A DNA stretch of 64,000 nt from SURF-33 sp964598885 (GTDB taxonomy: Bacteria > Desulfobacterota > Desulfobacteria > Desulfobacterales > Desulfosalsimonadaceae): NCBI GenBank assembly GCA_964598885.1, contig CAZRES010000005.1, positions 1 through 64,000 of the forward strand, written 5' to 3'. Of this stretch, positions 27,107 to 35,553 are shown in pieces. Position numbers and translations under genes: made by a program. The notes below the pieces were generated by a model. The model saw only the letters and a program-made list of their open reading frames with translations, did no database searches and was not told the origin of the DNA. Positions within the stretch are counted from its first letter, which is position 1. Each line of letters begins with the position of its first letter.

Positions 27107-28522
27107 ATGATGATGATGACTGAGGCAAATGGGGGGGGAAAAATGGAATCACGGGGCCGGATCTGGCTGCGGCGGATCTGGGGCGCGCTGCCGATTCTGG
27201 TGTTGATTGCCGTTATCCTAGGGCTTTCCGCCATGATCAGGATGAAGACAGACCGCCTGGATGCGGCCAAAAAAGGGTTGCAGACGTTAGAAGGGATGCA
27301 GACCGCCGCAGATCAGATGGATCACGTGATCGAAGTCCTGAAAAGATCTGATGATCAGAATCATGCCGTGGAGGGACTGTCGGAGGCCCTCGGTTTCACC
27401 GAGGATCAGGCCAAGGCCGTTCTCCATATGCCTCTGTCGTCGATGGTGCGGTTTGAACGGGAGCGGCTGGCCGATCAGATCGATTATGTGGAGCAACAGA
27501 TCGCGGCCAAGAAACTTGACATCCCTGAGCCTCCGCCGGAGGTGAATGTGGTGACGCTCGCCGTGACGCCGAAGACCCTTTCCGACCGGATCAATCTGCC
27601 GGGCATGGTGGAGCCGTGGATCGAATTCAATGTGGTGGCCGAGGTCCAGGGGCAGGTCGTGGAAAAACGGATGGAAAAGGGAGCCGCTGTCCGGGAAGGG
27701 GATATTATCGCTCGTATTGATCCCCGTGATTATGAAATCGCCCTTGATGCGGCCAGGGCTTCCTACAATACGGCTCTGGCTTCAAAAGAGCGGATTGAAA
27801 AACTTTACCGGGAACAGCTCGCCTCCAAGGCTCAGCTGGATGATATCACCGCCCAGGTGGAACGGTTCAAGGCCGAGCGCGACAGCGCGGAACTTAATCT
27901 TTCGCGCTGCACCATCACAAGCCCCATCAACGGGATCATCAACAATATTCATATCGAACGGGGCCAGTATCTCAATTTCGCCGATCCCGTGGCCAAAGTG
28001 ATGCAGCTCGACAGGGTCAAGGTGAATGTGGGAATCCCCGAATCAGATGTTGCCGCAGTCAGAGCTGTGAATGATTTTGAGGTTCGGATCGACGCGCTCG
28101 ACGGACAGGTGTTTGATGCCCGAAAACATTTTCTGGCCAAAGCCGGCGACACGCAGGCCCGCCTTTATAATCTGGAAGTGGCCATGGATAATCCGGACGA
28201 GAAAATTTTGCCGGATATGTTCGCCCGGGTGGAGATCCTCAAACAAAAGGTCCCTGATGCCCTGGCGGTGCCGTTGTATACCATTATCGCCGTCAACGAC
28301 GCGCAGACCGTTTATGTAGTGTCTGATCAGACGGCCCGGGCCCGGGCAATCGCAACCGGCATTCAGGACGGCTGGATGATAGAGGTAATCGCGGGGCTGG
28401 ACCCCGGAGACGAGGTGATCGTCGTAGGCCACCGCCAGGTCAGCAACGGCCAGCGGGTCAAAGTGGTCCGGACGGTTGACGATATAGCGGACCTTCAGAT
28501 ATCCGCTCCCGGAAGCAGATAA
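27107..28522 (+). CDS. RND efflux periplasmic adaptor with gyrase A-like N-terminal segment
   Basis: A 471-residue membrane-fusion protein. One anchor helix (about 26-44) is followed by residues about 55-137 that are not part of normal adaptors. These read like the DNA gyrase A/ParC coiled-coil region: MDHVIEVLKRSDD, GFTEDQAKAVLHM, then FERERLADQIDYVEQQI. After this come the usual beta-barrel, lipoyl and hairpin parts (VVAEVQGQVVEKRMEKG, LYREQLASKAQLDDI, ITSPINGIINNIHIERGQYL) and the C-terminal IQDGWMIEVIAGLDPGDEVIV. It links the inner pump to TolC. Translation could also begin at the ATG at 27143, preceded by an eight-G run that could act as ribosome site. It lies between tolC and the RND gene. 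Confidence 0.9.
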   Translation: MMMMTEANGGGKMESRGRIWLRRIWGALPILVLIAVILGLSAMIRMKTDRLDAAKKGLQTLEGMQTAADQMDHVIEVLKRSDDQNHAVEGLSEALGFTEDQAKAVLHMPLSSMVRFERERLADQIDYVEQQIAAKKLDIPEPPPEVNVVTLAVTPKTLSDRINLPGMVEPWIEFNVVAEVQGQVVEKRMEKGAAVREGDIIARIDPRDYEIALDAARASYNTALASKERIEKLYREQLASKAQLDDITAQVERFKAERDSAELNLSRCTITSPINGIINNIHIERGQYLNFADPVAKVMQLDRVKVNVGIPESDVAAVRAVNDFEVRIDALDGQVFDARKHFLAKAGDTQARLYNLEVAMDNPDEKILPDMFARVEILKQKVPDALAVPLYTIIAVNDAQTVYVVSDQTARARAIATGIQDGWMIEVIAGLDPGDEVIVVGHRQVSNGQRVKVVRTVDDIADLQISAPGSR

Positions 28523-28579
28523 TACAGCGCAAATGTTTAGCGTATTCCCGGGATAATTGAACCAGGAGGCGACAGAAGG

Positions 28580-31500
28580 GTGATCGTTTCAGATACCGCC
28601 GTCAGAAACCGCGTCAGCGTGATGGTTCTTGCGCTTATTATCATGGTTTCCGGCATTTATTGCTACAATAAAATTCCCCGGGAAGACGAGCCCGATATCA
28701 CCATTCCCTACGTGTTCGTATCCACCACGTACGAGGGGGTGTCATCGGCCGATATTGAAACCGCCATTACCATCCCCATTGAAAAGAAATTAAAGGGGCT
28801 TGACCGGGTCAAAAGCGTCAAATCCGTCAGCGCCGAAGGCGTTTCCAACATCAATATCGAATTCGTTCCCGGCACGGATATCGATTCCGTGCTGCAGAAG
28901 GTCAAAGACAAGGTGGACGAGGCCAAGCGTGACCTTCCCACCGATCTCGAGGATGATCCGGTGGTATTTGAAGTCAATCTGTCGGAGCTGCCCATCATCG
29001 TGTATTCCCTTTCCAGCGACAGCGGCATGGTGGTGCTCAAGAAAATCGCCGACGACCTCAAAGATGAGATTGAGGCCCTTCCCGGGGTGCTGGAAGCCGT
29101 CGTTGCCGGCGGCCGGGAACGGGAAATCGTCATTGAGGTCGATCCCGACAAAATGGCCTATTACCGGATTCCCATCACCTCTTTTCAACGGGTGGTGGCC
29201 TCCGAAAATGTCAACACCTCCGGCGGATCCATTACGCTTGGGGCCGGCCGTTATCAACTCCGGGTCCCGGGGGAGTTTGATCATCCGGATGAGATTTTCG
29301 GGTTGGTGGTGGATCAGTTCAACGGGCAGCCGGTTTATCTCAAGGATCTGGCCCGGGTGGTGGACGGGTTCAAGGACGAGGAAAGCCGATCCCGCCTGGA
29401 CGGTCGGGAAGCCATCAATATTTCAGTAAAAAAACGCAGCGGCGAAAACATCATCGAGATCGTGGACGCCATCGACCGTTTGATCGACCAGGAACGGGCC
29501 TCCTGGCCGGTGGACACCAAAGTTGTGAAGCTCATGAACAAAGCAGAGGATATCCAACTCATGGTATCCGATCTGGAAAACAATATTCTTTCCGGCCTTT
29601 TACTGGTGGTGGTGGTGATTTTTTTTGCCATGGGCGCCCGAAACGCCACCCTGGTGGGGCTGGCGATTCCCTTTTCCATGTTCTTGAGTTTCATCGTGAT
29701 CTATGCCATGGGAATCACCTTTAATATCGTGGTGTTGTTTTCTCTGGTGCTGGCCCTGGGCATGCTGGTGGACAACGCCATCGTGATTGTGGAAAATATT
29801 TATCGCTACATGGCCCAGGGGGTTCCCCGGGTGGAGGCGGCCATGCGGGCCACCTCGGAAGTGGCCTATCCGGTGATCGCGTCCACATTGACCACGCTGG
29901 CGGCATTTTTTCCCATGATCTTCTGGCCCGGCATCATGGGGGAATTTATGAAATATCTTCCCATAACCCTGATTATCACCCTGTCTTCCAGCCTTTTTGT
30001 GGCCATGGTGATCAATCCGGCTCTGGCCGCGTTTTTCATGAGGGTTAAAAAAACAGATGGCGCGGCCCGCAGCGGCGCCAGCGCCGACGAAATTCAGGCC
30101 GCCGGCGAACGCCCCATCGCCATTGAAGGCGCCGTGCTGAAAACGTACCGAAAAATATTGATGTACGGGCTTCGGCATCGTCTGATGGTGGTGTTATCGT
30201 CGTTCTTATTGCTGTTTATCCTGATGCAGATCTGGCAACTGGTCATCGGACTGGAAAAACCGGTGGAATTTTTTCCCACCGTGGATCCGGGAAGCGCGTA
30301 TGTGAATGTGGACCCGCCCGAAGGGGCCGATCTGGACTATATTGATGGGGTGATCCGCAATATTGAATTGGCCGTTACCGGGACCTGCTCCGCCGAAAGC
30401 GTCACTGCCGGAACCTGCCCGCCGGACGCCTATGGGACGGCGTATCAGCTTCAGGAACACGAGACGCGAAACGGCGAAACCTTCCAGAGTCCCACCGACA
30501 TCGACAATATCATCCATATCTATGCCACCGCCAAGAAAAAAGCCGGCAGTTCCCTGTTTTCGGAATATTCCGACAATCGACTGGGCATTGAATTCGTCGA
30601 CTACGAAGACCGGAAAACTCCGACGGCCAATGACGTCGAAAAAATCCGCGAACGGGTTAAAGACCTTCCCGGAGCCCAGATCACCGTGGCCGAGAGACAG
30701 GGAGGGCCGCCCACGGGCGCGCCCATCAATATCGAAATCTCCGGCGATGATTTCAGGATTCTCGGCGCTCTGGCCCGGGAGATCCGGGAAATTGTATCAA
30801 AGATTCCCCATGTGAAAGATGTCCGGGATGACTACATGGACGCGCTTCCTTCGGTTCAGGTGGATATCGACCGTCAGAAGGCCGCCCTGTTCGGTCTGAC
30901 CACTTCGGCCGTCGGATTTGCCCTCAAGACGGCTTACAATGGCCTTAACGTATCCACGTACCGGGAAGGCGGAGATGATTACGATATCACCGTCAAGTTC
31001 ACTGAAGATCATCGCCGGATGACCGACGTCTTGCGCAAGATCATGATTCCGTCGCCCGCGGGCCAGCTTGTTCCCCTGACTACCATCGCAAATATTCGGT
31101 ATGCCGGGACCATCGGCGACATCAACCGGATCAATCATCAACGGGTGGTGACCGTACGGGCCGACGTGGATGAAACCCGGATACCGGGCGCCGTGGCAAA
31201 GCGGCAGGCGGAAGCCATTCTCAAGGAGTTTACGCTGCCGCCGGGCTACGATATTCTTTTCACCGGCCAGCACGAGCACGAGGAGCAATCCAAAGAATTT
31301 TTGAGACAGGCACTGGTCATCGCCATTTTTTTGATTTTTCTGGTGCTGGTCACCCAATTTAATTCCATCAGCCAGCCCGTCATCATTATGGTTTCCGTGA
31401 TCCTCTCTTTGGGCGGTGTTTATCTCGGCCTGGCGATAATGAAATTTCCTTTCGGCATCATCATGACCGGAGTCGGAGTGATTTCCCTGGCCGGCGTAGT

Positions 31501-31894
31501 GGTCAACAACGCCATCGTGCTGATCGATTACACCAACAAGCTGCGGGAACGCGGCCTGGCTCTCCAGGACGCTATCATTTCCGCGGGCGCAACGCGGTTG
31601 CGGCCGGTGATATTGACCGCCATTACCACCACCCTGGGCCTGATTCCCATGGTGACGGGGATTTCCATTGATTTTCGAAACCTGAAAATCGCGATGGTGA
31701 GCGAGACCTCCCAGTACTGGCAATCGTTGTCCGTGGTGGTCATCTTCGGACTCATGCTGGCCACTGTCCTGACCCTGGTGGTGGTGCCGACGCTTTATTC
31801 CCTTTTTGCCGAAGCCCCGGAATGGGCATCCGAAAAATACGGCCGGCTTAAAAAATGGTACTGGCGGCCCTTTAAAACGCAAACATCAGGCTGA
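28580..31894 (+). CDS. RND family efflux permease (HAE1/AcrB-like)
   Basis: An 1104-residue inner-membrane proton-driven pump with twelve expected helices in two halves. Hallmarks: VSGIYCYNKIPREDEPDI at the start, the TM4 motif LALGMLVDNAIVIVENIY (one Asp then Asn where AcrB has two Asp), STLTTLAAFFPMIFWPGIMGEF, and the second-half VGVISLAGVVVNNAIVLIDYTNKL. Substrate cannot be told. The GTG start at 28580 follows AGGAGG by about 10 bases. Two Cys in an unusual loop (GTCSAESVTAGTCPPD, about 600-616) might form a periplasmic disulfide. The end overlaps the convergent outer-membrane gene by 23 bases. Confidence 0.94.
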   Translation: MIVSDTAVRNRVSVMVLALIIMVSGIYCYNKIPREDEPDITIPYVFVSTTYEGVSSADIETAITIPIEKKLKGLDRVKSVKSVSAEGVSNINIEFVPGTDIDSVLQKVKDKVDEAKRDLPTDLEDDPVVFEVNLSELPIIVYSLSSDSGMVVLKKIADDLKDEIEALPGVLEAVVAGGREREIVIEVDPDKMAYYRIPITSFQRVVASENVNTSGGSITLGAGRYQLRVPGEFDHPDEIFGLVVDQFNGQPVYLKDLARVVDGFKDEESRSRLDGREAINISVKKRSGENIIEIVDAIDRLIDQERASWPVDTKVVKLMNKAEDIQLMVSDLENNILSGLLLVVVVIFFAMGARNATLVGLAIPFSMFLSFIVIYAMGITFNIVVLFSLVLALGMLVDNAIVIVENIYRYMAQGVPRVEAAMRATSEVAYPVIASTLTTLAAFFPMIFWPGIMGEFMKYLPITLIITLSSSLFVAMVINPALAAFFMRVKKTDGAARSGASADEIQAAGERPIAIEGAVLKTYRKILMYGLRHRLMVVLSSFLLLFILMQIWQLVIGLEKPVEFFPTVDPGSAYVNVDPPEGADLDYIDGVIRNIELAVTGTCSAESVTAGTCPPDAYGTAYQLQEHETRNGETFQSPTDIDNIIHIYATAKKKAGSSLFSEYSDNRLGIEFVDYEDRKTPTANDVEKIRERVKDLPGAQITVAERQGGPPTGAPINIEISGDDFRILGALAREIREIVSKIPHVKDVRDDYMDALPSVQVDIDRQKAALFGLTTSAVGFALKTAYNGLNVSTYREGGDDYDITVKFTEDHRRMTDVLRKIMIPSPAGQLVPLTTIANIRYAGTIGDINRINHQRVVTVRADVDETRIPGAVAKRQAEAILKEFTLPPGYDILFTGQHEHEEQSKEFLRQALVIAIFLIFLVLVTQFNSISQPVIIMVSVILSLGGVYLGLAIMKFPFGIIMTGVGVISLAGVVVNNAIVLIDYTNKLRERGLALQDAIISAGATRLRPVILTAITTTLGLIPMVTGISIDFRNLKIAMVSETSQYWQSLSVVVIFGLMLATVLTLVVVPTLYSLFAEAPEWASEKYGRLKKWYWRPFKTQTSG

Positions 31895-32339
31895 AGACCG
31901 CCTGGAATATGGGTGCTTCCGGATATCCCCGATAATCATGGTCCACGCCGGTGATGACGCGAAAGGCGCTGGAAAACGCCAGATGCCGCATGAGTTTGTA
32001 GTCCAGCCCGAACGCGCCGATAAACCCATTGTCATTGCCGGTGTCATGCCGGAAAAAGCAGATGCCGGCTTGAAGAAACAGACTGTCCATATAGCGCCCC
32101 AGATAATACTTGATCCCGGCGTTGCTGATCACCAGCTCGTCCCCTCTGGCATATCCGCCGGTTAAGGCGATATCATCGACAATTTTTATCTGACCGTGAA
32201 TGTTTATCATCCCGTCGTCCTGGTTTTCGTCGAACAGCCGGATCAGGTCGATGCCGATGCCGTGTCCTGAAGCCTGCCCGGGTAGGATGAAAACAACGGC
32301 GGCAAGAGTGATGATCAAAGACAGGGAATTTTTTTTCAT
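31872..32339 (-). CDS. Small exported beta-barrel outer membrane protein
   Basis: A 155-residue protein with a clear signal peptide (MKKNSLSLIITLAAVVFILPGQASG). The remainder alternates hydrophobic and polar residues as in beta-strands (INIHGQIKIVDDIALTGGYARG, FGLDYKLMRHLAFSSAFRVITG) and ends in phenylalanine (FQAVFSLMFAF), as outer-membrane barrels do. I do not recognise a named family. It converges on the RND pump gene with a 23-base overlap; any link to the pump is only by position. Confidence 0.7.
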   Translation of the reverse strand: MKKNSLSLIITLAAVVFILPGQASGHGIGIDLIRLFDENQDDGMINIHGQIKIVDDIALTGGYARGDELVISNAGIKYYLGRYMDSLFLQAGICFFRHDTGNDNGFIGAFGLDYKLMRHLAFSSAFRVITGVDHDYRGYPEAPIFQAVFSLMFAF

Positions 32340-32640
32340 TATAAATGCCTCGATATGGCCTGGAATTGAAGCGTGCCGATCCGCCTGTTCAAAACAATGG
32401 ATAAAAACCTGTTTTTTATGGTTTCAATAATTGAAGTATCGCATGAATCCATAATTATGTCAATAAATCCGGAGGCGCCGACATCCGGCGATTTCTTTGG
32501 GTTTAATGCGCTTGTCAACGGCAATCGGGTGTGGTACATGCGAAAAAGACTAACGATTCCAAATCCGCTCGTTTCATCGCAGACTACAGGAAAATCATTA
32601 CACCTGAAACGTTATATTTCATTGGAATAAAGGATCGCTC
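32340..32640. other. Divergent intergenic region before proA
   Basis: The 301 bases between the outer-membrane gene start and proA contain an 85-codon open frame (32373-32630). It has no family likeness or ribosome site and looks fortuitous. AT-rich stretches near 32400-32460 and 32580-32630 may hold divergent promoters, but I see no convincing paired hexamers. Nothing else is evident. Confidence 0.4.
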
Positions 32641-33927
32641 ATGGATATTCGGCAGACAGCGACCGCCGCCAAGCAGGCCGCCATACAGCTTGCGGCCGTG
32701 GACACGGAAACGAAAAACGCAGCGTTGGCATCCATTGCCCGGGCCATTGAAGCGGGCCGAAAACAGATTGCCGCAGCTAACCAGGCCGACCTGGCACGGG
32801 CGGCAAACGAGAATCTGGCCGCCCCGCTGTTAAAACGGCTTAAGTTTGATCATGGTAAAATCAATGAGGCGGTGGCGGGATTAAACAGCCTCATGGGCCT
32901 GCCCGATCCCGCAGGAAAGGTTCTTTCGGCCATTGAGCTGGATGCCGGGCTGGAACTCTACCAGGTGACCTGCCCCATCGGCGTAATCGGCATTGTATTT
33001 GAGTCCCGGCCGGATGCCCTGGTCCAGATCTCATCGCTTTGTCTGAAAAGCGGTAACGCCGTACTCATGAAGGGCGGTTCCGAGGCGGCCGAGACCAACC
33101 GGATTCTGGCCGATATCATCAATACGGCCAGTATTGCGGCCGGAATTCCCCATGGATGGCTTACCCTGCTGGAGGCCCGGTCGGATGTCATCGACATGCT
33201 GGCGTTAGATGACGCCATTGACCTGATCATTCCCCGGGGAAGCAACGCCTTTGTCAAATACATCATGGACAATACCAATATTCCGGTGCTGGGCCATGCC
33301 GACGGCATCTGTCACGTTTATGTGGACAAGACCGCGGATCCAAGCATGGCCGAGAAGATCGCGGTGGACAGCAAAACCCAGTATGTGGCGGTCTGCAACG
33401 CGGCGGAAACCCTGCTGGTGCACAAAGATGTCGCTGCCGCCGTTCTGCCGGTTATCAAAGACGGGCTTTCCGCCAAAGGGGTGGAGATCCGGGGCTGCGC
33501 TCAAACGATCGCCATTGTTGACGCCACCCCGGCCGCAGATGAGGACTGGTCCACCGAATATCTCGATCTGATCATTTCCGTCAAAGTCGTGGACAGCATG
33601 GATGCGGCCATTGATCATATCAATCGATACGGATCCGGTCATACGGATGTGATTGTCGCCGCCGACCCGGAAAGGGGGAAGCGGTTCATGAATCTGGTGG
33701 ATTCGGCCTGCGTGTTTGTCAACTGCAGTTCCCGATTTTCCGACGGATTCCGTTTCGGTCTCGGGGCCGAAGTGGGCATCAGCACCAACAAAATCCATGC
33801 CAGGGGACCGGTGGGGCTTGAAGGATTGGTCATTTACAAGTGGCGGATGCACGGTCATGGTCATGCTGTTGCCGACTATTCTGGAAAAGATGCAAAACCA
33901 TTCATCCACCGGCGGCTTGACAAATGA
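32641..33927 (+). CDS. proA: Glutamate-5-semialdehyde dehydrogenase (gamma-glutamyl phosphate reductase)
   Basis: A 428-residue ProA of normal length, which reduces gamma-glutamyl phosphate with NADPH in proline synthesis. Motifs: CPIGVIGIVFESRPDALVQI, GNAVLMKGGSEA, DLIIPRGSNAFVKYI and the catalytic cysteine in YVAVCNAAETLLVHK, then FRFGLGAEVGISTNK. The start follows AAAGGATCGCTC. Its stop overlaps the start of hisHF by four bases (ATGA), so the two are translationally coupled. proB is not nearby. Confidence 0.96.
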   Translation: MDIRQTATAAKQAAIQLAAVDTETKNAALASIARAIEAGRKQIAAANQADLARAANENLAAPLLKRLKFDHGKINEAVAGLNSLMGLPDPAGKVLSAIELDAGLELYQVTCPIGVIGIVFESRPDALVQISSLCLKSGNAVLMKGGSEAAETNRILADIINTASIAAGIPHGWLTLLEARSDVIDMLALDDAIDLIIPRGSNAFVKYIMDNTNIPVLGHADGICHVYVDKTADPSMAEKIAVDSKTQYVAVCNAAETLLVHKDVAAAVLPVIKDGLSAKGVEIRGCAQTIAIVDATPAADEDWSTEYLDLIISVKVVDSMDAAIDHINRYGSGHTDVIVAADPERGKRFMNLVDSACVFVNCSSRFSDGFRFGLGAEVGISTNKIHARGPVGLEGLVIYKWRMHGHGHAVADYSGKDAKPFIHRRLDK

Positions 33928-35531
33928 TCACCCTGCTCGATTATGGCGCGGGCAACGTGCGCAGCGTGATCAACGCCCTGGAAAAACTCGGGGCCGCGGT
34001 CCGGGTGGCGGATTCCCCCGATGATATCTTGCGGGCCGAAAAACTGGTGTTCCCCGGCGTGGGCAATTTCGGCAGCATGATGCAGGTGCTCCATGAAAAA
34101 GGATATGCCGCGGCGCTTACCACCTATCTTAAGGCGGACCGGCCGTTTCTGGGCATCTGCCTGGGGCTCCAGGCCTTGTTTGAGTCCAGCGAGGAAGCGC
34201 CGGGCATCCCGGGTCTGGGGATCATTCCGGGGACGGTGCGACGGTTTGCTGTTGATCTGTCCGTGCCGCACATGGGATGGAACGGCGTCAATATCATAAA
34301 AGACTCTTCCGCGTTTGCGGGGATGAAGGGCCATGAGAAATTTTATTTTGTTCATTCCTATCATGTGATTCCCGATGAACGGACCTGGGTGCTGACCACC
34401 ACCAACTACGGATATGAATTTGTCAGCGCCGTCCAGCAGGGCAACCTGATCGCCACCCAGTTTCATCCGGAAAAAAGCGGTCCGGCCGGACTGGCCATTT
34501 TGAAAAATTTCATCGCTCCCGGGTCCGGCGGAGATCTTCCCCGGCTGGATCTGGGGAAAACCCGCCTGGCAAAGCGGATTATCGCCTGTCTGGATGTCCG
34601 GGCTGATGACGCCGGCGAACTGGTGGTCACCAAAGGCGACCAATACGATGTCCGGGAAAACGGCAGGGTGCGCAACCTTGGCGCGCCGGTTGATCTGGCC
34701 CGCCGATATTATGAGGAAGGAGCTGATGAGATCACCTTCCTGAATATCACGGGGTTCCGGGATTTTCCCTTGGAAGATCTGCCCATGCTGGCGGTGCTTA
34801 AGGAAACCTCCCGGCACGTGTTTGTGCCGTTGACCATCGGCGGCGGGATCCGGGAATATACGGATGCAGCCGGTCGTTTCTATTCGGCTCTTGATGTGGC
34901 GGCCGAATATTTCCGTTCCGGCGCGGACAAGATTTCCATCGGCAGTGACGCCGTGGCCGTTGCAGAAGATTATCGGAAGACCGGCGGTAAAACCGGTAAA
35001 AGCGCCATCGAACAGATTTCGCGTGTTTACGGCAACCAGGCCGTGGTGATTTCCATCGATCCCCGGCGGATCTATGTGCGCCGGCCGTCGGATGCCTCGG
35101 AACATCATGTCATTGAAACCGGCGAACCCGGTCCGGATAAAGAGCGCTACTGCTGGTTCCAGTGCACCGTCAGGGGCGGACGGGAAGGCCGGCCCGTGGA
35201 TGCGGTCACCCTGGCGAAAATCTGCGAAAAACTGGGCGCCGGAGAAATCCTGCTCAACTCCATCGACCGGGACGGCACCCATGCCGGTTTCGACATCGAA
35301 TTGATCCGGGCTGTCTCAGAGGCCATATCCATTCCAGTGATCGCCTCTTCCGGCGCCGGTTCCGTTGATCATTTCCGGAAGGTTTTTCAAAAAACAAGTG
35401 CCGAAGCGGCGCTGGCGGCCGGCATTTTTCATCGAGACGAGGTTTCCATTGCCGCGGTCAAGGCGCATCTGGAAGGAAAAACAGAAGTCCGGACGAATCC
35501 CATTGAAAAGAAAGGCGTTTTCTCCCGTTAA
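33924..35531 (+). CDS. hisHF: Imidazole glycerol phosphate synthase, HisH-HisF fusion
   Basis: A 535-residue single-chain histidine-pathway enzyme. Residues 1-195 are the HisH glutaminase (catalytic Cys79 in FLGICLGLQ, His181 and Glu183 in QFHPEKSG). From about 212 the HisF cyclase follows (RIIACLDVR with Asp224; LLNSIDRDGTHAGFD with the second catalytic Asp). Ammonia from glutamine passes through the HisF barrel to make IGP and AICAR. Most bacteria encode two separate subunits. This fusion has the eukaryotic order and eukaryotic HisF insertions (VVTKGDQYDVRE, GRVRNLGAPVDLARRYY, YFRSGADKISIGSDAV, CWFQCTVRGGREG). It overlaps proA by four bases. Confidence 0.95.
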   Translation: MITLLDYGAGNVRSVINALEKLGAAVRVADSPDDILRAEKLVFPGVGNFGSMMQVLHEKGYAAALTTYLKADRPFLGICLGLQALFESSEEAPGIPGLGIIPGTVRRFAVDLSVPHMGWNGVNIIKDSSAFAGMKGHEKFYFVHSYHVIPDERTWVLTTTNYGYEFVSAVQQGNLIATQFHPEKSGPAGLAILKNFIAPGSGGDLPRLDLGKTRLAKRIIACLDVRADDAGELVVTKGDQYDVRENGRVRNLGAPVDLARRYYEEGADEITFLNITGFRDFPLEDLPMLAVLKETSRHVFVPLTIGGGIREYTDAAGRFYSALDVAAEYFRSGADKISIGSDAVAVAEDYRKTGGKTGKSAIEQISRVYGNQAVVISIDPRRIYVRRPSDASEHHVIETGEPGPDKERYCWFQCTVRGGREGRPVDAVTLAKICEKLGAGEILLNSIDRDGTHAGFDIELIRAVSEAISIPVIASSGAGSVDHFRKVFQKTSAEAALAAGIFHRDEVSIAAVKAHLEGKTEVRTNPIEKKGVFSR

Positions 35532-35553
35532 TCTCCAACATTAAGGAGGCCGC

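Noticed and set aside
30797..31882. 361-codon minus-strand frame within the RND gene
   Set aside because: Antisense of the pump gene, with a strongly biased composition (His, Gly, Asp).
33876..35282. 468-codon open frame on the minus strand across hisHF
   Set aside because: It is the antisense of a clear HisHF gene in GC-rich DNA, and its translation is low-complexity with no family likeness.
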